The notes under the pieces: model-generated
Told to the model about the DNA's origin: nothing
Seen by the model: the letters and a program-made list of their open reading frames with translations, nothing else
Database searches by the model: none
Made by a program: the position numbers and the translations under genes
In this document: piece by piece, positions 1-8,725 of the stretch
Layout: each line of letters begins with the position of its first letter
Numbering within the stretch: position 1 is the first letter of the stretch
DNA from: Pseudacidovorax sp.
GTDB taxonomy: Bacteria; Pseudomonadota; Gammaproteobacteria; Burkholderiales; Burkholderiaceae_C
Direction: 5' to 3'
DNA: 64,000 nt
Assembly: GCF_017991995.1 (NCBI RefSeq)
Contig: NZ_JAGOPN010000024.1
Location: 1 to 64,000, forward strand

Positions 1-197
<197 letters not shown>

Positions 198-211
198 GGA
201 TTGGACCCATC

Positions 212-529
212 ATGGCTACCAACAAGCAGAAGATCCGCATCCGCCTCAAGGCCTTCGACTACAAGCTGATCGACCAGTCGGCTGCCGAGATCGTCGATAC
301 CGCCAAGCGCACCGGCGCCATCGTCAAGGGCCCGGTGCCCCTGCCGACCCGGTTCAAGCGCTTCGACATCCTGCGTTCGCCGCACGTCAACAAGTCGAGC
401 CGTGACCAGTTCGAGATCCGCACGCACCAGCGCCTGATGGACATCGTCGATCCCACGGACAAGACGGTGGACGCGCTGATGAAGCTCGACCTGCCGGCCG
501 GCGTGGACGTCGAGATCAAGCTGCAGTAA
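212..529 (+). CDS. rpsJ: 30S ribosomal protein S10
   Basis: This encodes S10, a small-subunit head protein that also takes part in NusB-dependent antitermination. It has 105 residues against 103 in E. coli and contains [15 protein letters not shown] near the N-terminus and GPVPLPTR in the middle. It sits directly after tuf, so the two are probably co-transcribed. Unusually, it is followed not by rplC but by a strong stem-loop terminator at 554-583, and rplC begins about 2.4 kb further on. S10 therefore appears to be transcribed with tuf and apart from the rest of the S10 operon. Confidence 0.98.
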   Translation: MATNKQKIRIRLKAFDYKLIDQSAAEIVDTAKRTGAIVKGPVPLPTRFKRFDILRSPHVNKSSRDQFEIRTHQRLMDIVDPTDKTVDALMKLDLPAGVDVEIKLQ

Positions 530-553
530 GTTTTTCGGCAGCTTCGTGAAAAG

Positions 554-583
554 AGCCCGCGTGCCTTCAGGCCGCGGGCTTTT
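554..583 (+). terminator. Rho-independent terminator after rpsJ
   Basis: Perfect 8-bp arms AGCCCGCG (554-561) and CGCGGGCT (573-580) enclose an inner GCC/GGC stem with a TTCA loop, followed by TTT and a T-rich stretch. It starts 24 bases after the rpsJ stop. It should end the tuf-rpsJ transcript and so separates rpsJ from rplC. Confidence 0.85.
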
Positions 584-650
584 GTGTTCTTTGGCTTGAC
601 GCCCTCGGCCTCTAAGCTTCTCGCCCTTTGCTGTCAGGGAGAGAAGTCAA

Positions 651-2279
651 ATGACTCGTCGATGGTGGTCGGGCCCAGCGTTGCTGGCCTGTGCGGTATT
701 GCTGGCCTCGTGCGGAGGTGGAAGCGGCGGCGGAGGGGGGGGCGCTGTGCTGCCCGTCACGAGTGGAGGCGAAGGGTCGTCAGGCACCGCGGCCCCGGCG
801 ACGGCAACCCTTTCCGGGCGCATTACCTTTGACTCGGTGCCCAGTCTCAATGGCGCGTTGAACTATGCAGCCACCGTGGCCAAGCCTGTTCGGGGTGCGC
901 CACTCGACGTCGTGGATGCCACAGGCACTGTCAAGGCGTCGACCGTGACCGATGCCGACGGGCGCTACTCGGTCGTGATTCCGGCCGCGACGTCGCTCGC
1001 GGTGCGTGTCATGGCCCGGCTGCAGCACAGTGGGGCCGATGGCGGTTGGGATGTCGCGGTTCGGGATAACACCCAATCTGGCGGCCTTTATGGCATGCAA
1101 AGTGGATACTTCGCCGCCACCGGTAGCAACCAGGCAAAAGACCTTCACGCCCCCTCGGGTTGGTCCGGCTCGTCGTATGGGAGCGAGCGGGTGGCGGCGC
1201 CCTTCGCGCTGCTCGATGCAATCTACACGGCGCAAGCCAAGATCCTCGGCGTTGCGCCGGGTGCATCGTTTCCTATCTTGAATGTCTATTGGAGCCCCAG
1301 CAACAGGCCTGCATCGGGCTCCGTGACCCTCGGGCAGATCGGCACCTCGCATTTCAGCGACTACACCGCCAGTGGCGGGACGCGCGCCATCTTCGTCCTG
1401 GGCAGCGAGAACGTGGACACGGACGAGTACGACAGTGCTGTGGTCGTCCATGAGTGGGGGCATTACTACCAATCGGCCTTCTCCAGGGACGACTCTCCTG
1501 GCGGTACGCACAGCTTCGGTGACCTGCTTGATCGGCGGCTCGCCTTTTCAGAGGGGTGGGGCAATGCCTGGTCTGGCATCGCGCTGGACCGGAGCACCTA
1601 TTCCGATTCGGCGGGGCAGCGGCAAGCGCAGGGTTTTGCCTTTGCACTGGATGCCGGGGCGGCCAGCTCGCCCGGCTGGTTCAATGAAATGTCCGTGCAG
1701 TCCATTCTGTGGAAGTTGAATGCCGCGGTCGGTCTGGCGCCGATTCACCAGGCCATGACGCAGGGATTGAAAAGCACGGCGGCGGTGACGTCGGTCCATG
1801 CGTTCGCGACCGCGTTCTATGCGGTGGCTACGCCCGGTCAGACCGCGTCGCTGAACGGCCTGCTTGCTGCGCAGGGTGTGGTCCCGCCCATGGATGCCTT
1901 TGGTCCCAACGAAACCAATGATGGTGGGTTGGGTGCCTTTGCTTTGCCCCTGTACACCGCCGTCAGTTTGGCGACGCCTCAGCAGGCATGCGTCACCAAC
2001 CGGGCCGACCCCGGGGCGGATGGCAACAAACTCGGAAGCTATGCCTTCCTGGTTCTTCCGGTGGCGCAGGCGCGCAGTTACACGATCAGCATCCAGGGGC
2101 CGGCGGCTTCGGACCCCGACTTCGTCGTCTACCAGCGCGGAAAAGTGGGAGAGGCCGTCAACGCGAATTCCGGTACGGAGTCGGGGGCGGTCGGTCTGGC
2201 CGCCGGGCAGGCTGTGCTGGCCATCAATGATTACAACAACGCCTCCTCAAACACCTGTTTCACGGTGACGATCAACTGA
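651..2279 (+). CDS. Putative lipoprotein zinc metallopeptidase (HEWGH)
   Basis: The 542-residue protein is an apparent lipoprotein: a basic start, a hydrophobic stretch and lipobox LLAS-C with Cys21, then a Gly/Ser-rich linker. Residues about 51-120 resemble a carboxypeptidase-regulatory or Ig-like beta domain (LSGRITF...DADGRYSVVI). A gluzincin-like zinc site follows: VVVHEWGHYY puts the HExxH motif at 267-271, and Glu301 in FSEGWGNAW is a plausible third ligand. This suggests a membrane-anchored protease, but the family was not recognised and activity is inferred. The start is supported by an AGGGAGAG-type ribosome site. The gene lies between rpsJ and rplC, where no such gene is expected, and its codon use is less biased than that of the ribosomal genes around it. 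Confidence 0.75.
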   Translation: MTRRWWSGPALLACAVLLASCGGGSGGGGGGAVLPVTSGGEGSSGTAAPATATLSGRITFDSVPSLNGALNYAATVAKPVRGAPLDVVDATGTVKASTVTDADGRYSVVIPAATSLAVRVMARLQHSGADGGWDVAVRDNTQSGGLYGMQSGYFAATGSNQAKDLHAPSGWSGSSYGSERVAAPFALLDAIYTAQAKILGVAPGASFPILNVYWSPSNRPASGSVTLGQIGTSHFSDYTASGGTRAIFVLGSENVDTDEYDSAVVVHEWGHYYQSAFSRDDSPGGTHSFGDLLDRRLAFSEGWGNAWSGIALDRSTYSDSAGQRQAQGFAFALDAGAASSPGWFNEMSVQSILWKLNAAVGLAPIHQAMTQGLKSTAAVTSVHAFATAFYAVATPGQTASLNGLLAAQGVVPPMDAFGPNETNDGGLGAFALPLYTAVSLATPQQACVTNRADPGADGNKLGSYAFLVLPVAQARSYTISIQGPAASDPDFVVYQRGKVGEAVNANSGTESGAVGLAAGQAVLAINDYNNASSNTCFTVTIN

Positions 2280-2290
2280 AAGGGAAGAGC

Positions 2291-2794
2291 ATGCGCAACA
2301 CATTCAAGGCCTGCTGCTGTGCGGCCACGCTTTTCGCTCTTGCGTGGGGTGTCCAAGCTGGCGGGACCTCCGCGCCCACGGCGCTTGGCCCTCGATTGGT
2401 CACGGCCCCTGTCAAGATGAACGGCTCTGGCGTGATCCTGCAGCACAGCGTGGCTGCGGCGTCTCGAGCCGGCGAGACGGTGTCGCTTCTCCTCGTGTTT
2501 TCCGGCGTCGGCAGCCAGGGGGCGATCGTGAAACTGCAGCCCGAGGCCGGGGTGACGGTGGATTCGCCGTCTCCCGAGTGGTCGCTGCCCGCCGGGCGTT
2601 CTTCGTGGACCGTTCACGTGACGCCTCAGGCGACTGGGACGGCCTATCTCAACGTATTCATCACCCAGGGTGGCGCCACCACGGCGGCCTCGATTCCCAT
2701 CCAGGTTGGTGCCCCGTCGAAGAGTCTGCCGCCGTCGGGTCGGCTCAAGGAAACCCCGGGCGGCGAGAAGATGATCTTGATGCCGGTGAAGTAG
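2291..2794 (+). CDS. Secreted protein of unknown function, partner of the HEWGH lipoprotein
   Basis: The family of this 167-residue protein was not recognised. It has a clear signal peptide (MRNTFK, then a Cys/Ala/Leu core, with probable cleavage after GVQA near residue 23). The mature part looks beta-rich, with alternating Val/Thr patterns such as TVHVTP and ASIPIQV like an Ig-type fold, and a short Lys/Pro tail. It starts 11 bases after the metallopeptidase stop behind a GGGAAGAG ribosome site, so the two are almost certainly co-transcribed and may act together in the envelope. An inhibitor, chaperone or substrate of the protease is possible, but nothing in the sequence proves it. Confidence 0.7.
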   Translation: MRNTFKACCCAATLFALAWGVQAGGTSAPTALGPRLVTAPVKMNGSGVILQHSVAAASRAGETVSLLLVFSGVGSQGAIVKLQPEAGVTVDSPSPEWSLPAGRSSWTVHVTPQATGTAYLNVFITQGGATTAASIPIQVGAPSKSLPPSGRLKETPGGEKMILMPVK

Positions 2795-2821
2795 CGTCCT
2801 GCCGTCGGTGGATGGGCCGTA

Positions 2822-2850
2822 TTGCGCGACCTCCTGCTTCGTGCTACAGT
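2822..2850 (+). promoter_or_regulatory. Sigma70-like promoter for rplC and the rest of the S10 operon
   Basis: TTGCGC (2822-2827) and TACAGT (2845-2850) are separated by exactly 17 bases. Transcription would begin near 2857, leaving a leader of about 137 bases before rplC. It lies after the inserted pair of genes, so the distal ribosomal genes would not depend on read-through from rpsJ. It is called by motif match only. Confidence 0.6.
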
Positions 2851-2993
2851 GCGCAGTTCGCTCCGTTCCGGTTCCTCAGGCGCCGAACGGCACGAAAATT
2901 CATCAACCCTTCTCTCGTATCCGCCTGCATTCCGCGGGCGTTCAACGTTGTCGCCAATTGCAGTGGCAGCGGCGGGAGTTTTGGAGAAAAACC

Positions 2994-3671
2994 ATGAGTC
3001 AAAGCAACTCCCTCGGGTTGCTGGGCCGCAAGGTGGGCATGATGCGCCTCTTCACGGACGACGGCGATGCAGTGCCCGTCACCGTGGTGGACGTGTCCAA
3101 CAACCGCGTGACCCAGGTCAAGACCCAAGAGAACGACGGCTACGTCGCTCTGCAGGTGACGTTCGGTGCCCGTCGTGCCTCGCGCGTGACGAAGCCCCAG
3201 GCTGGCCATCTGGCCAAGGCTGGCGTCGAAGCCGGCGAAATCATCCGCGAATTCCGCGTGACCGCCGAAGCTGCTGCGCAGCACCAGGCCGGTGGCGTGA
3301 TCGCCGCCAACGCCGTGTTCGCCGCAGGCCAGAAGGTCGATGTGCAGGGCACCTCGATCGGCAAGGGCTTCGCCGGCACCATCAAGCGCCACAACTTCGC
3401 GTCGCAGCGTGCGTCGCACGGTAACAGCCGTTCCCACAACGTCCCGGGCTCCATCTCGATGGCCCAGGATCCGGGTCGCGTGTTCCCGGGCAAGAAGATG
3501 ACCGGCCACATGGGCGACGAGACCGTCACCACCCAGAACCTGGACATCGTGCGCATCGACGAAGCCCGGCAGCTGCTGCTGATCAAGGGTGCCATCCCCG
3601 GTGCCAAGGGCGGCTTCGTGACCGTGCGTCCCGCCGTCAAGGCCAAGCCCCAGGCAGAAGGAGCGAAGTAA
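2994..3671 (+). CDS. rplC: 50S ribosomal protein L3
   Basis: L3 helps initiate 50S assembly and lies near the peptidyl-transferase centre. The 225-residue protein starts [20 protein letters not shown] and holds the signature region [21 protein letters not shown] 2994 was chosen because GGAGAAAA lies just upstream and the family starts here; the same frame is open upstream to 2808, but that stretch has no L3 character. It is slightly longer than E. coli L3 (209 residues), with a Lys/Ala-rich C-terminal tail. Its stop overlaps the rplD start by one base. Confidence 0.97.
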   Translation: MSQSNSLGLLGRKVGMMRLFTDDGDAVPVTVVDVSNNRVTQVKTQENDGYVALQVTFGARRASRVTKPQAGHLAKAGVEAGEIIREFRVTAEAAAQHQAGGVIAANAVFAAGQKVDVQGTSIGKGFAGTIKRHNFASQRASHGNSRSHNVPGSISMAQDPGRVFPGKKMTGHMGDETVTTQNLDIVRIDEARQLLLIKGAIPGAKGGFVTVRPAVKAKPQAEGAK

Positions 3672-4291
3672 TGGAACTCGAACTCCTGAATGAGCAGGGC
3701 CAGGCCGCGTCGAAGTACGACGCGCCCGAGACCGTGTTCGGCCGTGCCTACAACGAAGACCTGATCCATCAGATCGTCGTCGCCTACCAGGCCAACGCGC
3801 GTCAGGGCACCCGTGCCCAGAAGGACCGCGAGCAGGTCAAGCACTCCACCAAGAAGCCGTTCAAGCAAAAGGGCACGGGCCGCGCCCGCGCCGGTATGAC
3901 CTCTTCGCCGCTGTGGCGTGGAGGCGGCCGGATCTTCCCGAACCTGCCTGACGAAAACTTCTCGCAGAAGATCAACAAGAAGATGTACCGCGCCGGCATG
4001 GCGTCCATCTTCTCGCAGCTGGCCCGCGAAGGCCGCCTGGCCGTGGTCGAGTCGCTCAAGGTCGACTCGCCCAAGACCAAGCAGCTGGCTGCCAAGTTCA
4101 AGGCGATGAACCTCGAGTCCGTGCTCGTGATCGCCGAAGAAGTCGATGAGAACCTGTACCTCGCCTCGCGCAACCTGGCCAACGTGCTGGTGGTCGAGCC
4201 GCGCTACGCCGATCCCGTGTCGCTCGTGCACTACAAGAAGGTGCTGGTGACCAAGGCGGCCGTCGACAAGCTCAAGGAGATGTTCGCATGA
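3671..4291 (+). CDS. rplD: 50S ribosomal protein L4
   Basis: L4 is an early-assembly 23S rRNA-binding protein whose loop reaches the exit tunnel. In E. coli it also represses the S10 operon through an mRNA leader. The 206 residues include the tunnel-loop region [14 protein letters not shown] and the Trp-containing [12 protein letters not shown] segment. It begins within the rplC stop (TAATG) and overlaps rplW by four bases, so translation is coupled. No E. coli-type S10 leader was recognised upstream of rplC, so autoregulation here is unproven. Confidence 0.97.
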   Translation: MELELLNEQGQAASKYDAPETVFGRAYNEDLIHQIVVAYQANARQGTRAQKDREQVKHSTKKPFKQKGTGRARAGMTSSPLWRGGGRIFPNLPDENFSQKINKKMYRAGMASIFSQLAREGRLAVVESLKVDSPKTKQLAAKFKAMNLESVLVIAEEVDENLYLASRNLANVLVVEPRYADPVSLVHYKKVLVTKAAVDKLKEMFA

Positions 4292-4623
4292 GCCGCATGA
4301 ATCCCACCCCCGCGGAGCGCGAGTTCGACGAAGGCCGCCTGATGGCCGTGCTGGTCGCACCGATCGTCTCCGAGAAGGCCACGATGGTCGGCGAGAAGTC
4401 GAATGCCATCACCTTCAAGGTTCTCCAGGACGCCACCAAGCCCGAGATCAAGGCCGCTGTCGAGCTGATGTTCAAGGTCGAGGTCAAGGGCGTGTCTGTC
4501 GCCAACATCAAGGGCAAGACCAAGCGCTTCGGCCGCTCGGTGGGCCGCCGCGACAACGTTCGCAAGGCCTACGTGACGCTCAAGCCCGGTCAGGAGCTCA
4601 ACCTGGTTTCGGAGGCTGCGTAA
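4288..4623 (+). CDS. rplW: 50S ribosomal protein L23
   Basis: L23 sits at the tunnel exit and docks trigger factor and SRP. It has 111 residues, with the conserved APIVSEKAT start region and [10 protein letters not shown]. An extra N-terminal segment of about 18 residues ([18 protein letters not shown]) precedes the usual start, and a second methionine lies at residue 19 ([12 protein letters not shown]). The overlapping ATGA with rplD favours the longer form, while the family start favours the second methionine. Identity is certain; the exact start is not. Confidence 0.95.
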   Translation: MSRMNPTPAEREFDEGRLMAVLVAPIVSEKATMVGEKSNAITFKVLQDATKPEIKAAVELMFKVEVKGVSVANIKGKTKRFGRSVGRRDNVRKAYVTLKPGQELNLVSEAA

Positions 4624-4625
4624 TC

Positions 4626-5450
4626 ATGGCCGTCATCAAGCTCAAGCCGACTTCCCCGGGCCAACGCGGCGCGGTCAAGATCTCGCGCGACCACCTGCAC
4701 AAGGGTGAAGGCTACGCGCCCCTGCTGGAGCCCCAGTTCCAGAAGGCCGGCCGCAACAACAACGGCCACATCACCACCCGTCACAAGGGCGGTGGCCATC
4801 GTCACCACTACCGTGTGGTCGACTTCAAGCGCAACAAGGACGGCATCCCGGCCAAGGTCGAACGCATCGAGTACGACCCGAACCGTTCCGCCCACATCGC
4901 GCTGGTGTGCTACGCCGATGGCGAGCGCCGCTACATCATCGCCCCGCGCGGTGTGGAAGCCGGTGCAACCCTGGTGAGCGGCTCGGAAGCCCCGATCCGC
5001 GCCGGCAACACCCTGCCGATCCGCAACATCCCCGTCGGTTCGACGATCCACTGCATCGAGCTGCAGCCGGGCAAGGGTGCGCAGATCGCGCGCTCCGCCG
5101 GTGCTTCGGCCACGCTGCTGGCCCGCGAAGGCATCTACGCCCAGGTGCGTATGCGTTCGGGCGAAGTGCGCCGGATCCACATCGAGTGCCGCGCCACCAT
5201 CGGTGAAGTGGCCAACGAAGAACACAGCCTGCGCCAGTACGGCAAGGCTGGTGCGACCCGCCATCGTGGTATTCGCCCGACCGTCCGCGGTGTGGTGATG
5301 AACCCGGTCGACCACCCGCATGGTGGTGGTGAAGGCAAGACCGGCGAAGGCCGCCATCCGGTCGACCCGTGGGGCAACCTCACCAAGGGTTACCGTACCC
5401 GCAACAACAAGCGCACGCAGGTCTTCATCGTGTCGCGTCGCAAGAAGTAA
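4626..5450 (+). CDS. rplB: 50S ribosomal protein L2
   Basis: L2 is required for subunit association and peptidyl-transferase activity. The 274 residues match the usual length. The C-terminal region carries the family signature around the conserved histidine, [20 protein letters not shown]. The gene is two bases downstream of rplW and nine bases upstream of rpsS, in the standard order. Codon use is strongly biased, as expected for a very highly expressed gene. Confidence 0.98.
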   Translation: MAVIKLKPTSPGQRGAVKISRDHLHKGEGYAPLLEPQFQKAGRNNNGHITTRHKGGGHRHHYRVVDFKRNKDGIPAKVERIEYDPNRSAHIALVCYADGERRYIIAPRGVEAGATLVSGSEAPIRAGNTLPIRNIPVGSTIHCIELQPGKGAQIARSAGASATLLAREGIYAQVRMRSGEVRRIHIECRATIGEVANEEHSLRQYGKAGATRHRGIRPTVRGVVMNPVDHPHGGGEGKTGEGRHPVDPWGNLTKGYRTRNNKRTQVFIVSRRKK

Positions 5451-5459
5451 GGGGCAGCC

Positions 5460-5735
5460 ATGACTCGCTCTCTCAAAAAAGGTCCCTTCGTCGACCACCA
5501 CCTGATCGCCAAGGTCGAGAAGGCCATCGCGACCAAGGACAAGAAGCCGATCAAGACCTGGTCGCGCCGCTCGATGGTGCTGCCCGAGTTCATCGGTCTG
5601 ACCATTGCCGTGCACAACGGCAAGCAGCATGTGCCTGTCTACGTGACCGACCAGATGGTCGGCCACAAGCTGGGCGAGTTCGCACTGACCCGTACGTTCA
5701 AGGGTCACCCGGCGGACAAGAAAGCCAAGAAGTAA
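5460..5735 (+). CDS. rpsS: 30S ribosomal protein S19
   Basis: S19 binds with S13 in the head of the 30S subunit near the A-site tRNA. The 91 residues begin [15 protein letters not shown] and include [19 protein letters not shown], both characteristic. It lies between rplB and rplV in the canonical order. Nothing is unusual about its length or sequence. Confidence 0.98.
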   Translation: MTRSLKKGPFVDHHLIAKVEKAIATKDKKPIKTWSRRSMVLPEFIGLTIAVHNGKQHVPVYVTDQMVGHKLGEFALTRTFKGHPADKKAKK

Positions 5736-5747
5736 GGAGCAGAGAAC

Positions 5748-6080
5748 ATGTCTGAAACACGTGCAGTTCTCCGCGGCGTGCGCCTGTCTGTGGACAAGGG
5801 CCGCCTCGTCGCCGACCTGATCCGCGGCAAGAAGGTCGATCAAGCGCTGAACATTCTGGAATTCACCCAGAAGAAGGCCGCCGTGATCGTCAAGAAGGTG
5901 CTCGAGTCGGCCATCGCCAACGCCGAGCACAACGACGGAGCCGACATCGACGAGCTCCGCGTCAAGACGATCTACGTCGAGCAGGGCGCCACGCTCAAGC
6001 GCTTCACCGCGCGCGCCAAGGGCCGCGGCAACCGCATCAGCAAGCCCACGTGCCATGTGTACGTGACCGTCGGCAACTAA
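5748..6080 (+). CDS. rplV: 50S ribosomal protein L22
   Basis: L22 lines the exit tunnel through a long beta hairpin and is a known site of macrolide-resistance changes in other bacteria. The 110 residues include the conserved [19 protein letters not shown] and the hairpin region [19 protein letters not shown]. An AAGGAG site lies upstream of the ATG. It is placed as usual between rpsS and rpsC. Confidence 0.98.
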   Translation: MSETRAVLRGVRLSVDKGRLVADLIRGKKVDQALNILEFTQKKAAVIVKKVLESAIANAEHNDGADIDELRVKTIYVEQGATLKRFTARAKGRGNRISKPTCHVYVTVGN

Positions 6081-6094
6081 GGTCTGGAAGAAAC

Positions 6095-6991
6095 ATGGGA
6101 CAGAAAATCCACCCGACCGGCTTCCGCCTTGCGGTCAGCCGCAACTGGGCCAGCCGCTGGTACGCCAACAACCGCGACTTCGCGGGCATGCTGGCCGAGG
6201 ACATCAAGGTTCGCGAGTACCTGAAGAAGAAGCTCAAGAACGCGTCCGTTTCGCGCGTGCTGATCGAGCGCCCCGCCAAGAACGCCCGCATCACCATCTT
6301 CTCGGCACGTCCGGGCGTGGTGATCGGCAAGAAGGGCGAGGACATCGAGAACCTGAAGCGCGATCTGGGCAAGCAGCTGGGCGTGCCGGTGGCTGTGAAC
6401 ATCGAGGAAGTGCGCAAGCCCGAAGTCGATGCTCAGCTGATCGCCGACAGCATCACGCAGCAGCTCGAGAAGCGCATCATGTTCCGTCGCGCCATGAAGC
6501 GCGCGATGCAGAACGCCATGCGTCTGGGCGCCCAGGGCATCAAGATCATGTCCGCCGGTCGCCTGAACGGCATCGAAATCGCTCGTACCGAGTGGTACCG
6601 CGAAGGCCGTGTGCCGCTGCACACCCTGCGCGCCGACATCGACTACGGCACCTCCGAAGCCAAGACCACCTACGGTGTGATCGGCGTGAAGGTCTGGGTC
6701 TACAAGGGCGATACCCTGGGCCGCAACGACGCGCCTTCGCTGGACAGCACGCCGCGCCCCGAGGGCGAAGAGCGCCGCGGTCCGCGTGGTCCGCGCCGTG
6801 ATGGCCGTCCGGGCGGCAACGACCGCCGCGGTGGCCCGCGTGCCGGTGCCCGTGGTCCGATCGGTGGCAACACCGCCCCGGCCGACGGCAGCGACAAGCC
6901 CGCCGAAGCCGTGGACCCCAACAAGCCCGCCGTTAAGCGCGTCCGCAAAGCCGCGCCCGCTGCAGCAGCGGACGGCGCCAAGGCCGAATAA
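6095..6991 (+). CDS. rpsC: 30S ribosomal protein S3 with Arg/Gly-rich C-terminal extension
   Basis: S3 forms part of the mRNA entry channel and its helicase activity. The first ~213 residues are normal: [12 protein letters not shown] at the start and the KH-domain motif [16 protein letters not shown] 6095 matches the family start; the same frame runs open upstream but inside rplV. The total of 298 residues is about 65 longer than E. coli S3 (233). The extra tail is rich in Arg, Gly and Pro ([15 protein letters not shown]), then turns Ala/Lys-rich. Such a tail is likely disordered and RNA-binding; its role is unknown. Confidence 0.96.
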   Translation: MGQKIHPTGFRLAVSRNWASRWYANNRDFAGMLAEDIKVREYLKKKLKNASVSRVLIERPAKNARITIFSARPGVVIGKKGEDIENLKRDLGKQLGVPVAVNIEEVRKPEVDAQLIADSITQQLEKRIMFRRAMKRAMQNAMRLGAQGIKIMSAGRLNGIEIARTEWYREGRVPLHTLRADIDYGTSEAKTTYGVIGVKVWVYKGDTLGRNDAPSLDSTPRPEGEERRGPRGPRRDGRPGGNDRRGGPRAGARGPIGGNTAPADGSDKPAEAVDPNKPAVKRVRKAAPAAAADGAKAE

Positions 6992-7021
6992 ACCCGGCCC
7001 TGAGAAAGACGGAGAAATCTA

Positions 7022-7438
7022 ATGCTGCAACCTGCACGCAGAAAGTTCCGCAAGGAACAAAAGGGCCGCAACACCGGCGTCGCCACCCGGGGCAACTCGG
7101 TGGCTTTCGGTGACTTCGGCCTGAAGTCTGTCGATCGCGGCCGCCTGACGGCGCGCCAGATCGAAGCCGCTCGCCGTGCCATCTCGCGCCATGTGAAGCG
7201 CGGTGGCCGTATCTGGATCCGCGTGTTCCCCGACAAGCCGATCTCGACCAAGCCCGCCGAAGTCCGGATGGGTAACGGCAAGGGCAACCCCGAGTACTAC
7301 GTGGCCGAGATCCAGCCGGGCAAGGTCATCTACGAGATCGTCGGCGTGCCCGAAGAACTCGCTCGTGAAGCGTTCCGCCTGGCTGCAGCCAAGCTGCCGC
7401 TGCGCACGACCTTCGTTGCTCGCCAGCTTGGCGCCTGA
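7022..7438 (+). CDS. rplP: 50S ribosomal protein L16
   Basis: L16 contacts the A-site and P-site tRNA elbows in the 50S subunit. The 138 residues begin [17 protein letters not shown] and include the conserved [20 protein letters not shown]. The gene follows rpsC after 30 bases with a GAGAAA-type ribosome site. Length and order are standard. Confidence 0.98.
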   Translation: MLQPARRKFRKEQKGRNTGVATRGNSVAFGDFGLKSVDRGRLTARQIEAARRAISRHVKRGGRIWIRVFPDKPISTKPAEVRMGNGKGNPEYYVAEIQPGKVIYEIVGVPEELAREAFRLAAAKLPLRTTFVARQLGA

Positions 7439-7451
7439 TAGGAGAACTCTC

Positions 7452-7694
7452 ATGGCAACCAAGAAGAATGCAGCCAAGGTGTCCAAGGCCGCAACCCTGC
7501 GCGAGAAGGACGTCGCCGGCCTCCAGGCCGAAGTCAAGGATCTGCAGAAGGCCCATTTCGGCCTGCGCATGCAGAAGGCCACGCAACAGCTCGCCAACGT
7601 GGCCAGCCTGCGCGTGACCCGCCGCGACATCGCCCGTGCCAAGACCATCCTGGCGCAGAAGCAGGCTGCCTCCAGCCTCAACTCCGCCAAGTAA
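7452..7694 (+). CDS. rpmC: 50S ribosomal protein L29
   Basis: L29 is a small helical-hairpin protein beside L23 at the tunnel exit. The core matches the family ([20 protein letters not shown] and [14 protein letters not shown]). ATG 7452 was chosen for its AGGAGA site eight bases upstream; the frame is open further upstream, but inside rplP. The result, 80 residues, is longer than E. coli L29 (63) because of a Lys/Ala-rich N-terminal segment. The identity is secure. Confidence 0.95.
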   Translation: MATKKNAAKVSKAATLREKDVAGLQAEVKDLQKAHFGLRMQKATQQLANVASLRVTRRDIARAKTILAQKQAASSLNSAK

Positions 7695-7705
7695 GGACTG
7701 TGAAC

Positions 7706-7975
7706 ATGACGGAAGCCAAGCAATCCCTCAAGCGCACCCTGGTCGGCAAGGTCGTCAGCGACAAGCGCGAAAAGACGGTGACGGTGCTCGTCGAGCGCCG
7801 CGTCAAGCACCCGATCTACAACAAGATCATGATCAAGTCGAGCAAGTACCACGCGCACGACGAAGACGGCCAGTTCCACCTGGGCGACGTGATCGAGATC
7901 ACCGAGTCGCGTCCGATCTCCAAGTCCAAGAACTGGATCGCCACGCGTCTTGTCGAGAAGGCCGCCGCGGTCTGA
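7706..7975 (+). CDS. rpsQ: 30S ribosomal protein S17
   Basis: S17 is a primary 16S rRNA-binding protein with an OB fold. The 89 residues contain the signature [20 protein letters not shown] and [20 protein letters not shown] 7706 sits eight bases after AAGGA and is preferred over an in-frame GTG at 7700. This is the last gene of the S10 operon here: a strong terminator follows at 8001, and the spc operon genes (rplN, rplX, rplE) that often follow rpsQ are absent. Confidence 0.97.
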   Translation: MTEAKQSLKRTLVGKVVSDKREKTVTVLVERRVKHPIYNKIMIKSSKYHAHDEDGQFHLGDVIEITESRPISKSKNWIATRLVEKAAAV

Positions 7976-8000
7976 TCCCCATCACCCTCGCGGTGCATGC

Positions 8001-8033
8001 AAAACGGCCCACAATGTGGGCCGTTTTTGTTTT
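8001..8033 (+). terminator. Rho-independent terminator after rpsQ
   Basis: Arms AAAACGGCCCA (8001-8011) and TGGGCCGTTTT (8017-8027) are perfectly complementary around a five-base loop, followed by more T residues. It ends the S10 operon. The A-run on the other side could also let it work on the opposite strand, but no minus-strand gene ends here. Confidence 0.9.
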
Positions 8034-8057
8034 TCATCAATCCCCAGAGGAGCTTCC

Positions 8058-8564
8058 ATGATCAAGGTTGGCGACACGATTCCCGCGGTCACGTTGTACG
8101 AATATTCGGAAGTGGAGGGCGAAGGCTGCAGCATCGGCCCGAACCCGGTCGATGTGGCCAAGGCCAGCGCGGGTAAGACCATTGCCCTCTTCGCATTGCC
8201 GGGCGCCTTCACGCCCACCTGCTCGGCCAAGCACGTGCCCGGCTATGTCGAGGGTGCAGCCGCCTTCAAGGAAGCGGGTGTGGACGAGATCTGGTGCCTG
8301 AGCGTCAACGATGCCTTCGTGATGGGCGCCTGGGCGCGCGACCAGAAGACCAACGGCAAGGTGCGCATGCTGGCCGATGGCAGTGCCGACTTCGCCAAGG
8401 CCACCGGCCTGACGCTGGACCTCACCGCACGCGGCATGGGCGTTCGCAGCAACCGCTATTCGATGCTGGTCAAGGACGGCAAGGTGGCGGCGCTCAACGT
8501 CGAGGGTCCCGGCAAGTTCGAGGTGAGCGACGCGGGGACACTGCTGGCCCAGGCCAAGGGCTGA
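8058..8564 (+). CDS. Peroxiredoxin, Prx5 type
   Basis: This is a thiol peroxidase that reduces hydrogen peroxide and alkyl hydroperoxides in the cytoplasm. The 168 residues include the active-site stretch PGAFTPTCSAKHVPGY with peroxidatic Cys55 and the catalytic Thr three residues before it. The WARDQKTNGK segment also fits the Prx5/AhpE group. The start is ATG 8058, preceded by AGAGGAG; the open frame upstream is not part of the gene. It is an independent unit between two terminators. Whether the resolving thiol is Cys24 or an external glutathione or glutaredoxin cannot be decided from sequence. Confidence 0.93.
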   Translation: MIKVGDTIPAVTLYEYSEVEGEGCSIGPNPVDVAKASAGKTIALFALPGAFTPTCSAKHVPGYVEGAAAFKEAGVDEIWCLSVNDAFVMGAWARDQKTNGKVRMLADGSADFAKATGLTLDLTARGMGVRSNRYSMLVKDGKVAALNVEGPGKFEVSDAGTLLAQAKG

Positions 8565-8590
8565 TCGCCTCGCCGCCTCGCGCGCCATCA

Positions 8591-8623
8591 GAGGGCCGGA
8601 CGATTCGTCCGGCCCTCTTTTTT
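8591..8623 (+). terminator. Rho-independent terminator after the peroxiredoxin gene
   Basis: A perfect 12-bp stem, GAGGGCCGGACG (8591-8602) with CGTCCGGCCCTC (8606-8617), has an ATT loop and is followed by six T residues. It lies 26 bases after the stop codon and upstream of the end of the convergent acetyltransferase gene. Confidence 0.92.
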
Positions 8624-8725
8624 GGAAAGCGGGCATCGCTGCCTCCCGGCCTGGAGGCGTCTGAACCAGCCGGGGACGGTGCGGGCACAGGCGAGCGCCG
8701 CTGTGCCGCGCCGTCGGCCCTGGGT

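Noticed and set aside
596-624. TTGACG upstream of the metallopeptidase gene as a -35 box
   Set aside because: No acceptable -10 hexamer lies 15 to 19 bases downstream.
3140-4360. Long open frame on the minus strand through rplC and rplD, and similar long antisense frames elsewhere
   Set aside because: High-GC coding DNA produces long open frames in other frames; none has family similarity and all lie opposite clear genes.
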